Assembly (NCBI GenBank): GCA_964645835.1
Contig: CAZYDG010000032.1
Span: 22,951-86,950 of the forward strand
DNA length: 64,000 bases
From: CAZBME01 sp964645835
Lineage (GTDB): Bacteria > Desulfobacterota > Syntrophia > Syntrophales > UBA8958
Reading direction: 5' to 3'
Under the pieces are notes generated by a model. It saw only the letters and a program-made list of their open reading frames with translations. It did no database searches and was not told the DNA's origin. This document shows, piece by piece, positions 8,770 through 16,538 of the stretch. The translations under genes and the position numbers were made by a program. The stretch's first letter is position 1. Each line of letters begins with the position of its first letter.

Positions 8770-9030
8770 TATGTAAAGTGAAATAGCCCGTGTGTCAAGA
8801 AGCAATATGTGGCATAATGGCAGGTGCAAACCCACCACTAAGACCCAGACTTTGGTGCATGTCTGCCATGAGAATCGGGGTATTGGTCTGGAGGTGAATA
8901 GGATTTTTCCATCTCGTATCAGTTGTGTCATCTTCAGGTGTAACAATGGAAAAATTCCCTGAACCGGAAGGCCAGTGCATCGATTCTCTCCACTTGATTT
9001 GGCTATAATTCGGTGATGGATTACGGTAAG
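8770..9030 (-). repeat. Structured intergenic repeat, family 2, copy B (reverse)
   Basis: Read on the minus strand it contains GTAATCCATCACCGAATTAT, TAGCCAAATCAAGTGGAGAG, CTGGCCTTCCGGTTCAGGG, AATTTTTCCATTG, GATGACACAACTGATACGAG, TGGAAAAATCCTATTCACC and CCAGACCAATACCCCG in order, matching the copies at 13828 and 19112. The GGTTCAGGGAATTTTTCCA and TGGAAAAATC arms can pair. It ends about 80 bp before trpS. Confidence 0.8.
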
Positions 9031-9112
9031 TCGAATCATTGACATAACCGGTTCATTTTGTTATAGGAGCCGCTCAATTTCCCGATTTCACAAGGATCGG
9101 CATGGAGGAGAC

Positions 9113-10114
9113 GTGAACAAAAAACGTATATTAAGCGGGATGCGACCGACGGGATACCTGCATTTGGGTAATTTGCACGGGGCCTTGCAAAATTGGATCG
9201 ATCTGCAGAATGACGGACAATACGAATGCTTCTATTTTGTTGCCGACTGGCATGCCCTGACCAGCGATTATGCCGACACGTCGCAGATTGCGGCTTTTTC
9301 ACACGAAATGGTTATCGATTGGCTTGCATCGGGTATCGATCCCGAAAAGAGTACCATTTTCGTCCAATCAAGCATCAAGGAGCATTCTGAGCTTTTTTTG
9401 CTTTTGTCTATGATTACCCCTCTTGCATGGTTGGAACGAAACCCGACCTATAAGGAAATGCGAGCTGAACTTACCAATAAGGACCTGTCCAATCTGGGTT
9501 TTCTGGCTTATCCCGTGCTTCAGGCGGCGGACATTATCATGTATAAAGCCTTTGGTGTTCCCGTCGGCGTTGATCAATTGCCCCATGTCGAATTGACCCG
9601 TGAAATCGCCCGTCGTTTCAACTATCTGTATGGCGAGATATTTCCGGAACCGAAGACCCTGATGACGGATGTACCGAAACTGCTTGGGATAGACGGGCGG
9701 AAAATGAGCAAGTCCTACGATAACGCGATTTTTATCAGCGACCGGGGTGACGAGCTATACCGAAAGGTGACGTCCATGTTCACGGATCCCAAAAGACAGC
9801 GGCGCAAAGACCCGGGAAGCCCCGAGGTCTGTAATGTCTACGCTTTCCATGGCATTTACACGCCTGAAGAAAAAGTAAAAGAGATCGAAGTTGAATGCCG
9901 GCGGGCCGGTATCGGCTGTACGGATTGCAAAAAATGGCTGGCGGCGAATATGGCCAAGGGCATGGAATCTACCCATGAGCGGCGGGATTACTATCTGAAC
10001 CATCCTGATGAAGTCAAAGGCATCCTAGCCGACGGCTGCAATAGGGCCAGGCAGGTGGCCCAGGCAACTATGGAAGAGGTGCGGCGCGCCATGAAAATCG
10101 CCATGAAAATCTAA
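9113..10114 (+). CDS. trpS: Tryptophan--tRNA ligase
   Basis: A 333-residue class Ic aminoacyl-tRNA synthetase that charges tRNA-Trp in the cytoplasm. The HIGH-type motif is TGYLHLGNLHGA (HLGN at residues 17-20) and the KMSKS loop is intact at GRKMSKSYDN (residues 197-201). Length matches the bacterial family (325-340). The start is GTG at 9113 preceded by GGAGGAGAC. Its TAA overlaps the ATG of scpA by one base, so trpS, scpA and scpB form a translationally linked trio, a common arrangement in deltaproteobacteria. Confidence 0.97.
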   Translation: MNKKRILSGMRPTGYLHLGNLHGALQNWIDLQNDGQYECFYFVADWHALTSDYADTSQIAAFSHEMVIDWLASGIDPEKSTIFVQSSIKEHSELFLLLSMITPLAWLERNPTYKEMRAELTNKDLSNLGFLAYPVLQAADIIMYKAFGVPVGVDQLPHVELTREIARRFNYLYGEIFPEPKTLMTDVPKLLGIDGRKMSKSYDNAIFISDRGDELYRKVTSMFTDPKRQRRKDPGSPEVCNVYAFHGIYTPEEKVKEIEVECRRAGIGCTDCKKWLAANMAKGMESTHERRDYYLNHPDEVKGILADGCNRARQVAQATMEEVRRAMKIAMKI

Positions 10115-10863
10115 TGACGGATTATGAAGTAAAGCTGGACATTTTCGAGGGGCCTCTCGATCTCCTGCTCTACCTTATAAAAAAGAATGAAATCGATATT
10201 TATGATATTCCCATTGCCCTCATCACTGAGCAATATCTCCAATATATGGAGATGTTGAAGGCTCTAAATCTTGATCTTGATCTGGCTGGGGAATACCTCG
10301 TTTACGCATCGTCATTGATTCACATTAAGTCCCGCATGCTTTTACCCGACCCTGATTCGGGGGAAGATGACGAAGAGATCGATCCCCGGATGGAACTGGT
10401 CCGGCAGCTCCTCGAATACCAGACTTATAAAGAAGCGTCTTTGGCCCTTAATGAGCGGCCTCAACTGGAACGGGACATTTTCAAGCGGGGCGGCGCGGTC
10501 ATGGATACCGCAAACGATGTTGCTGATGTGAAAGACCAACTTCTCGAGGTGAGCCTCTTCGATCTGGTGGAGGCCTTTCAACGGATCATTGCTAAGGCGA
10601 AGCCGATGTCGCTTATGGAGATCGAGGGAGAAAAGATATCCCTGACGGACAAGATCGCCTATATCAAGGAGCGTTTAAGGCTGGAAAAGAGTCTTACCTT
10701 TGTGGACCTGCTGGAAGGGCAAAAGAGCCGGCGTCAATTGATCTATACCTTTCTGGCAATCCTGGAACTGGTCAAAATGCGTGTCATCGGGGCCTATCAG
10801 TCGGCGCCGTTTGCAGCTATCAGGATTTTTCTCGAAGAAGAATGGGACACCGGGCATGAATGA
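10114..10863 (+). CDS. scpA: Segregation and condensation protein A
   Basis: A 249-residue kleisin subunit of the SMC-ScpAB condensin complex, which compacts and segregates the chromosome. The N-terminal helical domain contains the hallmark FEGPLDLLLYLIKKNEIDIY, and the C-terminal winged helix that contacts the SMC head lies around residues 180-245. The start overlaps the stop of trpS, and its own stop overlaps the scpB start by 8 bp. Length and order match the family. Confidence 0.95.
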   Translation: MTDYEVKLDIFEGPLDLLLYLIKKNEIDIYDIPIALITEQYLQYMEMLKALNLDLDLAGEYLVYASSLIHIKSRMLLPDPDSGEDDEEIDPRMELVRQLLEYQTYKEASLALNERPQLERDIFKRGGAVMDTANDVADVKDQLLEVSLFDLVEAFQRIIAKAKPMSLMEIEGEKISLTDKIAYIKERLRLEKSLTFVDLLEGQKSRRQLIYTFLAILELVKMRVIGAYQSAPFAAIRIFLEEEWDTGHE

Positions 10864-11422
10864 TGTGAAAGCCATTGTCGAAGCCCTTATCTTTGCGTCC
10901 GACACCCCTTTGGGGCTGGAAAAGATTGTCGAACATCTCAAAGATAGAGGCGGTGCGAAGGAAGATATTGTCCAGGTCCTGGCGGATCTAAAGGCGGAAT
11001 ATGATGAACGGCAGGGCGGTTTTGCCCTTCAGGAAGTGGCGGGAGGTTATCAGTTTCGCACACGGGCCGATCTGTCCCCATGGATCAAACGCCTCCGGGG
11101 CGATAAGGCCGCACTCTTGTCGCCTGCGGCCCTGGAGACACTGGCCGTTGTTGCCTACCGGCAACCCGTAGTCAAAATAGAAATCGATGCTGCCCGGGGT
11201 GTTGATGCGGGTGGAGTCCTCAAAGGGCTCCTCGACCGGAAACTGATACGCATTGTCGGCCGCAAAGATGTGCCCGGCAAACCCATGCTATACGGCACGA
11301 CCAAGAAATTTCTCGAGGTCTTTAATCTAAACGATATATCTGAATTGCCCACCCTGCGGGAACTCAAAGATCTTCAGAAATCGGCGGGCTATGAACAGCT
11401 ATCCCTACTCAATGATGAATAA
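10856..11422 (+). CDS. scpB: Segregation and condensation protein B
   Basis: A 188-residue ScpB, the dimeric winged-helix partner of ScpA in the SMC complex. Family hallmarks are VEALIFASDTPLGLEKI at the N-terminus, LETLAVVAYRQPVVKIEID in the middle and GKPMLYGTTKKFLEVFNL near the C-terminus. The ATG at 10856 is inside the last codons of scpA (8 bp overlap), pointing to translational coupling; longer in-frame extensions upstream would lie inside scpA and are not needed. Confidence 0.94.
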   Translation: MNDVKAIVEALIFASDTPLGLEKIVEHLKDRGGAKEDIVQVLADLKAEYDERQGGFALQEVAGGYQFRTRADLSPWIKRLRGDKAALLSPAALETLAVVAYRQPVVKIEIDAARGVDAGGVLKGLLDRKLIRIVGRKDVPGKPMLYGTTKKFLEVFNLNDISELPTLRELKDLQKSAGYEQLSLLNDE

Positions 11423-11440
11423 AGATTCTAATCATGATGG

Positions 11441-11567
11441 CTCGTAAAAAATCAAAAATGTTCAAGAATCGTCATTCCGGTGAAAACCGGAATCCAGATA
11501 TTTCAATGCGTTACACAGGTACTGGACACCGGTTTTCACCGGTGTGACGACTTTTTACGAGTTCGTC
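11441..11567. repeat. Inverted-repeat element with GTCATTCCGG core
   Basis: CTCGTAAAAAATC near the left end and GACTTTTTACGAG at the right end are inverted copies. Inside, TTCCGGTGAAAACCGGAAT and CACCGGTTTTCACCGGTG form two smaller palindromes. The unit fills most of the scpB-rluB gap and looks like a small non-autonomous repeat. Confidence 0.6.
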
Positions 11568-11601
11568 AATACTGGTAACCGGTAATTGATAATGGAGTCT
11601 T

Positions 11602-12327
11602 ATGACCGAACGTCTCCAAAAAATCCTGGCCCGTGCTGGCGTCGCGTCCCGGCGTGCGGCGGAAGAACTGATCCTGGCGGGAAGGGTCTCCGTAAATGGA
11701 CGAATAGTCACGGTTCTGGGTTCCCAGGCATCACCTGCCGATGATATTCGCCTTGATGGCCGGCCCGTCGTCATCGAGAGTGTGAAACGCTATATCATGG
11801 TCCATAAACCTGCAGGTTATGTCACAACGCTCAATGACCCGCAGAAAAGGCCGACCGTCCTCGACCTGATCCCTCATGTTTCGGAACGCGTTTATCCCGT
11901 CGGCAGACTGGACTACGATTCGGAAGGCCTTCTGATCATGACCAACGATGGCGATTTTGCCTACGGCCTGCAACACCCCCGGTTTGCCGTGCCGAAAACC
12001 TATCGCGTGAAAGTGGCGGGTCACGTATCATCTGCAGGTGTTAAACAATTAGCAGAGGGGATTTTTCTTAACGACGGCATGTTCAAACCCCTGGACGTTG
12101 GCATTGAGAAACGGACCGAGAACAGCACCTGGCTGTGTGTGGTCATTGCGGAAGGCAGGAACCGCATCATCCGCAGGGCCATGGATCGAATGGGTTTTCC
12201 CGTTCGCCGTCTTATCCGGACGGAGATCGGCGGCATTGCCCTCGGAAATCTTAAAACCGGCGAGTTTCGCGATCTGACACCAATGGAAATAGGCACATTG
12301 GCGATATCTATGAAAAAATTATCTTGA
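11602..12327 (+). CDS. rluB: 23S rRNA pseudouridine synthase, RluB/RsuA family
   Basis: A 241-residue pseudouridine synthase that isomerises specific uridines of 23S rRNA. Residues 1-60 form an S4 RNA-binding domain (RLQKILARAGVASRRAAEEL). The catalytic core carries VGRLDYDSEGLLIMTNDG, where the aspartate of GRLD is the nucleophile, and KTYRVKV plus GRNRIIRRAMD are also family typical. The gene order scpA-scpB-rluB is widely conserved and supports RluB over RsuA. The start at 11602 follows TGGAGTCTT. Confidence 0.92.
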   Translation: MTERLQKILARAGVASRRAAEELILAGRVSVNGRIVTVLGSQASPADDIRLDGRPVVIESVKRYIMVHKPAGYVTTLNDPQKRPTVLDLIPHVSERVYPVGRLDYDSEGLLIMTNDGDFAYGLQHPRFAVPKTYRVKVAGHVSSAGVKQLAEGIFLNDGMFKPLDVGIEKRTENSTWLCVVIAEGRNRIIRRAMDRMGFPVRRLIRTEIGGIALGNLKTGEFRDLTPMEIGTLAISMKKLS

Positions 12328-12351
12328 CTTTCAACTTAAAATAAATAATAG
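12324..12351 (+). promoter_or_regulatory. Candidate sigma-70 promoter for the HU/IHF gene
   Basis: TTGACT (12324-12329) and TAATAG (12346-12351) are separated by 16 bp in an A/T-rich stretch about 75 bp before the HU/IHF start, overlapping the end of rluB. Confidence 0.4.
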
Positions 12352-12426
12352 TCGCCGAAACTAAAGGCATATTATCAAGTTATTTAGAAATGACGCCACG
12401 TCATGCAATATTAGAAGGAGGCATTT

Positions 12427-12708
12427 ATGAATAAGTCCGGACTCATTGACGCATTGAGCAAAAAGGAAAATCTGACGGAAAAAAAGGCAATAGATATTAT
12501 TAACCTAATATTTAAGGGCTTCAACGACGAACTGAAAAAGGGTGGACGGATCGAAATCAGGGGATTCGGCAGTTTTGTAGTACGCAAATATGACGCGTAT
12601 ACAGGACGAAATCCCAAAACAGGAAAGAACATCAAGGTGTCTCCGAAGAGCCTTCCGTTCTTCAAGGTGGGAAAAGAACTCAAAGAGCGGGTCGATAAAG
12701 GCAAATAG
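12427..12708 (+). CDS. HU/IHF family nucleoid DNA-binding protein (IHF-beta-like)
   Basis: A 93-residue histone-like DNA-bending protein. After two dimerisation helices comes the beta-arm core GGRIEIRGFGSFVVRKYDAY followed by TGRNPKTGKNI, whose proline intercalates into DNA. GRIEIRGFGSF with GRNPKTG is closer to IHF-beta than to HU, but no partner alpha subunit is visible, so the dimer type is open. The ribosome-binding site is AGAAGGAGG. Its product could serve at the sigma-54 promoter near 23020, where IHF-type bending is often needed (inference). Confidence 0.9.
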   Translation: MNKSGLIDALSKKENLTEKKAIDIINLIFKGFNDELKKGGRIEIRGFGSFVVRKYDAYTGRNPKTGKNIKVSPKSLPFFKVGKELKERVDKGK

Positions 12709-12758
12709 TTTCAACGTCTTTTACGAAGGATTTTTTACCGAAAGATTAAGGTACATGA

Positions 12759-12787
12759 AGGGGTCAGATACATGGCCCCTTTTTATT
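12759..12787 (+). terminator. Rho-independent terminator after the HU/IHF gene
   Basis: AGGGG and CCCCT close a short stem around an A-rich loop and are followed by TTTTTATTT. It ends directly at the ATG of the next gene, leaving that gene without an obvious ribosome-binding site. Confidence 0.6.
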
Positions 12788-12788
12788 T

Positions 12789-13610
12789 ATGGCTGCTTCG
12801 CCCTACTGGAATCTTGGTCTGTTTATCCTGACCCTTGTTTCGACGGTCATCGCCGGTGCCATGCAACAGGGGGTCAACCCTCTGGAATCGCCTTGGCAGA
12901 TATGGCGGGGTATTCCCTTTTCCTTTACCCTGCTGGTTATTTTGGCCTCCCATGAGTTCGGCCATTATTTCATGTCTATCAAACGCGGCATGCAGGTCAC
13001 TCTCCCTTATTTTATCCCGGCCCCTTCTTTTATCGGAACCTTCGGCGCTTTTATTAAGATCAAATCGCCAATACTGGATCGTCGTACCCTTTTGGATATC
13101 GGCGTTGCCGGTCCTTTGGCGGGCTTTGTAGTCGCTTTGCCCACCCTTCTAGTCGGCCTCCTCCTTTCGGAAACGCGGCCCACCGTGGCCGAGAACGGTG
13201 CCGGTCTCGGGAGTTCCCTGACGTTTTCTCTGCTGTCCTGGATCGTATTCGGCCAACTTCCCGATAATATCGATGTCATCCTTCACCCGATAGCCTTTTC
13301 CGGCTGGATCGGACTCCTGGTGACATGTTTGAACCTCCTCCCCGTTGGTCAACTCGACGGCGGCCATATCGCCTATGCCCTTTTCGGTGAGAAGCAGCGG
13401 ATTATGGCAAAGATCGTCCTGATCGGTTTGATCATCCTTGGTGTGACGGGATGGATGGGATGGCTGGTCTGGGCCATCATACTCATGTTTATGAAGCTTT
13501 ACCACCCTCCCGTCGTTTATGACTGGATACCCCTCGATCCGGCCAGACGGGCCATTGGTTGGGTTGCCATGATTATTTTCGTGATTACGTTTACACCCGT
13601 CCCCTTTTAG
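12789..13610 (+). CDS. Site-2 protease family (M50) intramembrane metalloprotease
   Basis: A 273-residue polytopic membrane protein. The zinc site is HEFGH (H55, E56, H59) in the first core transmembrane helix, and the third ligand D190 is in NLLPVGQLDGGH. About six to seven hydrophobic helices are visible. Members cleave membrane-bound substrates such as anti-sigma factors. No PDZ domain is present, so it belongs to the compact S2P group rather than RseP. The start ATG directly follows a terminator-like hairpin; translation initiation signals are weak. A MITE-like element begins 3 bp after its stop. Confidence 0.88.
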   Translation: MAASPYWNLGLFILTLVSTVIAGAMQQGVNPLESPWQIWRGIPFSFTLLVILASHEFGHYFMSIKRGMQVTLPYFIPAPSFIGTFGAFIKIKSPILDRRTLLDIGVAGPLAGFVVALPTLLVGLLLSETRPTVAENGAGLGSSLTFSLLSWIVFGQLPDNIDVILHPIAFSGWIGLLVTCLNLLPVGQLDGGHIAYALFGEKQRIMAKIVLIGLIILGVTGWMGWLVWAIILMFMKLYHPPVVYDWIPLDPARRAIGWVAMIIFVITFTPVPF

Positions 13611-13612
13611 CC

Positions 13613-13797
13613 AGCAGGCTGTTGAAAAACGTCCATCTGCTGCGTTGCGCCGCAAGCTTCGTAAATCGACGTACTTCTTATGTAAGCTGTCCCCCGCTGG
13701 CAGGGGTGCAGGGGGTGGTAGCCTCAGCTTTTGCGCGCCTTGCATCTGGACATTTTTTGAACAGCCTGCCCAAAATCGAGTTTTCAACAACCTGTTA
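13613..13797 (-). repeat. MITE-like element, family 1, copy 3 (reverse)
   Basis: Begins AGCAGGCTGTTGAAAAACG and ends ACAGCCTGCCCAAAATCGAG then TTTTCAACAACCTGTTA, the cleanest full-length reverse copy. A C/G-rich block (CCCCCGCTGGCAGGGGTGC) is inserted mid-element. It starts three bases after the site-2 protease stop codon. Confidence 0.85.
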
Positions 13798-13827
13798 GGT
13801 TCAGCTGCTTACCCCAGTGTGGCCGTA

Positions 13828-13990
13828 ATCCATTACAAAATTTCAGCCAAATCGAGTAAAGAGAAGCAGGGCATTGGCCTTTCGGTTCAAGGGATTTTTC
13901 CCATGTTTGCGTATTGCAGATGACATCACTGATACGGGACGGGAAAAATCTAATTCACCTTCACACCAATACCCCGCTTCTTTTGGAGGC
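13828..13990 (+). repeat. Structured intergenic repeat, family 2, copy C (interrupted)
   Basis: Contains GTAATCCATTACAAAATTTC, CAGCCAAATCGAG, GGGCATTGGCCTTTCGGTTC, AGGGATTTTTCCCATG, GATGACATCACTGATACGGG, GGGAAAAATCTAATTCACC and CCAATACCCCGCTT. The tail seen in the other copies (CAGTCTTTGGGTTTTAGT) appears only at about 14198-14215, after some 200 bp of unrelated repeat-rich sequence, so this copy seems to have been split by an insertion. Confidence 0.75.
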
Positions 13991-14296
13991 TGCGTCATAA
14001 ATTAGGGTTTGGCATTGCGAGCAACTGATACCAAGGTCGCTTCACTATGACGCAGTAAAACCTCTGGATTCCCCTTTTCACGGGAATGACAAGAAAATAA
14101 TATGTGAATGACAACATCACCCACTCCGTCATTGTCGGACTTGATCCGACAATCCAGTGATTCACTGCAGGTACCTTCTCTTGTCCAGACGTGCATAACA
14201 GTCTTTGGGTTTTAGTCGTCGATTACAGGTCTACCCTTCGGTTGACAATCGTTCGGGTGATCACTATAGTCTTTGTGAAAATCATCACAAAGGGGT
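13991..14296. other. Gap before the transglutaminase-like gene, repeat-rich, no gene
   Basis: Holds a GCGTCATAA...TATGACGC inverted pair, a GGCATTGCGAGCAACTGATA fragment, a CCCCTTTTCACGGGAATGAC palindromic block and TGTCGGACTTGATCCGACA. These are pieces of common dispersed repeats, apparently inserted into family 2 copy C. No coding region is supported. Confidence 0.5.
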
Positions 14297-15778
14297 ATGT
14301 GGAAGGTTATGCGGATCAAGTGGCATTGGGTGGCAGGAATGGCCGTCATAACCATTTTTCTTGCTCTTCTGGCCTTTCGTCTGGAATTATTCAATCGGAC
14401 TAGCATCGATCAATCACATGCAGTAGGCGTCCGGAATGCCCCTATAGCGGAAGCCCATGAAACATGGATGGCCATCGCCCAGCAGGGCCGGAAGATCGGC
14501 TATTCCCATCGCACGTTAACGCCCACCGACGCCGGATATGATTTTGCAGAAGATGTATTTATGCGGATCAATACGATGGGTGTAGTGCAAGGCGTCACCC
14601 TTTCTACCCGCGGGACACTCCATCGGGATTTTAGTCTGGAGACGTTCCATGTCCGGTTGACTTCCAATATGTTCCGGTTCATCGCCCGCGGCACAAGGGT
14701 TGGCAAGAATTTAACCCTGTACGTCGGGCAAGGGGCTGAAGAAAAAAAATATAACCTGACATTGCAGGGGATTCCCTATTTATCCGGCAATATCGCCGAC
14801 GCAGCCATGACGGCTGCTTCGGGGGGAGAAAACGCCAGAACCCTTAATGTCTTTGACCCAGCTTCCTTGGGAGCGAGACCTGCCAAAGTTTCCCGACAGG
14901 GCGAGGAGGTACTTTCTATTGAAGGCCGGGCACAGAAACTGACCAAGTGGTCCGTCGATTTCATGGGGGCCCGCCAATATGCCTGGGTCGACGAGCAGGG
15001 GCAAGTTGTCAGGGAAGAGGGGTTGCTTGGGCTGTCTCTTGAGCGGACGACGCGAGAAAGCGCACTGGCCGGATTATCCGGAGCCTCGGCAGATATGACG
15101 CAAGCGGCCTCCGTGGGGTCCCCGGTGACAATTCAAGAACCGGAGGCGCTTCAGACATTGTCTGTCAGACTGGGCGGTATCGATGCCGGGCGGTTTTACC
15201 TGAATGGGGGGCGGCAATCTTATCGGGACGGTGTCCTGATCATTCACAGAGAATCACCGGCGGGAAAGGGCGCCGTGTCTGAAATGCCCGATTCCGGAAC
15301 CAGAGAAAAGTTCCTTCAGTCCACGCCTTTTGTTCAAGCCGACCATCCCAAGATCCGGGCAGCATTGGCGCCCATCGTCGGGCCGCATGAAAGTCCTTTT
15401 GTCAAGGCGCGGAAGATTATCCATTTTGTATACGGTTATCTAGATAAGCAACCCGTCCTGTCCGTTTCCAATGCCGTTGAAACCCTGGCCCGGCGAAAAG
15501 GGGATTGCACCGAACATGCCGTTCTCGTTGCCGCTTTGGGCCGGGCGGCGGGCATTCCCACGACAATAGAAACGGGCCTCGTCTATCAGCGGAACCGGTT
15601 TTATTATCACGCCTGGAATGTTTTCTGGATCGATGAATGGCAACAATGGGTTACGGGTGATGCCGTGTTCGACCAGATGCCGGCCGATGTGACCCATTTG
15701 CGGTTTGTTCGGGGAGAGGCGCAGGATCAATTGGATATGATAGGCCTTCTGGGCCGGCTAACGTTGACGGCTCCATAA
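14297..15778 (+). CDS. Membrane-anchored transglutaminase-like (cysteine peptidase fold) protein
   Basis: A 493-residue protein with one N-terminal transmembrane segment (residues 12-28) and a large extracytoplasmic part. The C-terminal transglutaminase-like domain has an intact triad: C404 in KGDCTEHA, H438 in YYHAWN and D455 in VTGDAVFD. The middle 350 residues form a beta-rich region with no recognised domain. Bacterial members are often peptidases, amidases or cross-linkers at the cell envelope. The start has AAAGGGGT upstream. The ABC transporter genes follow within 10 bp, so the three may form one envelope-related operon. Confidence 0.8.
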   Translation: MWKVMRIKWHWVAGMAVITIFLALLAFRLELFNRTSIDQSHAVGVRNAPIAEAHETWMAIAQQGRKIGYSHRTLTPTDAGYDFAEDVFMRINTMGVVQGVTLSTRGTLHRDFSLETFHVRLTSNMFRFIARGTRVGKNLTLYVGQGAEEKKYNLTLQGIPYLSGNIADAAMTAASGGENARTLNVFDPASLGARPAKVSRQGEEVLSIEGRAQKLTKWSVDFMGARQYAWVDEQGQVVREEGLLGLSLERTTRESALAGLSGASADMTQAASVGSPVTIQEPEALQTLSVRLGGIDAGRFYLNGGRQSYRDGVLIIHRESPAGKGAVSEMPDSGTREKFLQSTPFVQADHPKIRAALAPIVGPHESPFVKARKIIHFVYGYLDKQPVLSVSNAVETLARRKGDCTEHAVLVAALGRAAGIPTTIETGLVYQRNRFYYHAWNVFWIDEWQQWVTGDAVFDQMPADVTHLRFVRGEAQDQLDMIGLLGRLTLTAP

Positions 15779-15785
15779 AAAATAT

Positions 15786-16538
15786 ATGGGATACAAGACA
15801 TCTATGATTGAGCTTATAAATTTGACAAAACGTTATGACCGCGTCGTGGCCGTCCGCGACCTGAACCTGAGTATACGGACGGGAGAGATCTTTGGCTTCA
15901 TCGGTCCCAACGGGGCGGGCAAGACGACGACCATTCGCATGATGGGCGGTCTTCTCTTGCCGACGGCGGGCGTCATCCGCATAGACGGACTCGTAATGGC
16001 CGAGGAACCAGTGGAGGTTAAGAAACGCATCGGTTTTATTCCCGATCGTCCCTATCTCTATGAAAAACTAACCGGCATGGAATTCATGAAGTTTTCCGCC
16101 GATATGTTCGGTATCGGTGAAAAAGTATTCCAGGAAAAGGCGGAGTCGCTGTTGACGCTCTTTGCCCTGTTCGAATGGCGTGATGATCTGATCGAGGCTT
16201 ATTCACACGGCATGAAACAGCGGCTCATTATCGCTTCCGCCCTTCTCCACGACCCGAAGGTGCTTATCGTCGATGAACCCATGGTCGGCCTCGATCCGGC
16301 AGCGGTGAAGATGGTCAAGGACATCTTTCGTTGCCTGGCCGCAGACGGGAAGACGATCTTCATGTCTACCCATACCTTGTCCGTGGCGGAAAATCTCTGT
16401 GACCGCATCGGCATTATTCATCGGGGCGCTATGATTGCCCTGGGAACCATGACTGAGTTGAAAGAACGGGCCGATCTGCGATCCGGTGATCTGGAAGAGA
16501 TATTTATTCGGCTGACCGAAGAAGGGGAGGGGCTTTGA
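15786..16538 (+). CDS. ABC transporter ATP-binding protein
   Basis: A 250-residue ATPase that would energise the adjacent permease. Walker A is GPNGAGKTT near residues 40-48, the signature is the YSHGM variant (AYSHGMKQRL) common in ABC-2 type exporters, and Walker B is VLIVDEP followed by the D-loop. A second ATG at 15804 (starting MIELINL) is an equally plausible start. The stop overlaps the TTG start of the permease by 4 bp, indicating translational coupling. Substrate unknown. Confidence 0.93.
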   Translation: MGYKTSMIELINLTKRYDRVVAVRDLNLSIRTGEIFGFIGPNGAGKTTTIRMMGGLLLPTAGVIRIDGLVMAEEPVEVKKRIGFIPDRPYLYEKLTGMEFMKFSADMFGIGEKVFQEKAESLLTLFALFEWRDDLIEAYSHGMKQRLIIASALLHDPKVLIVDEPMVGLDPAAVKMVKDIFRCLAADGKTIFMSTHTLSVAENLCDRIGIIHRGAMIALGTMTELKERADLRSGDLEEIFIRLTEEGEGL

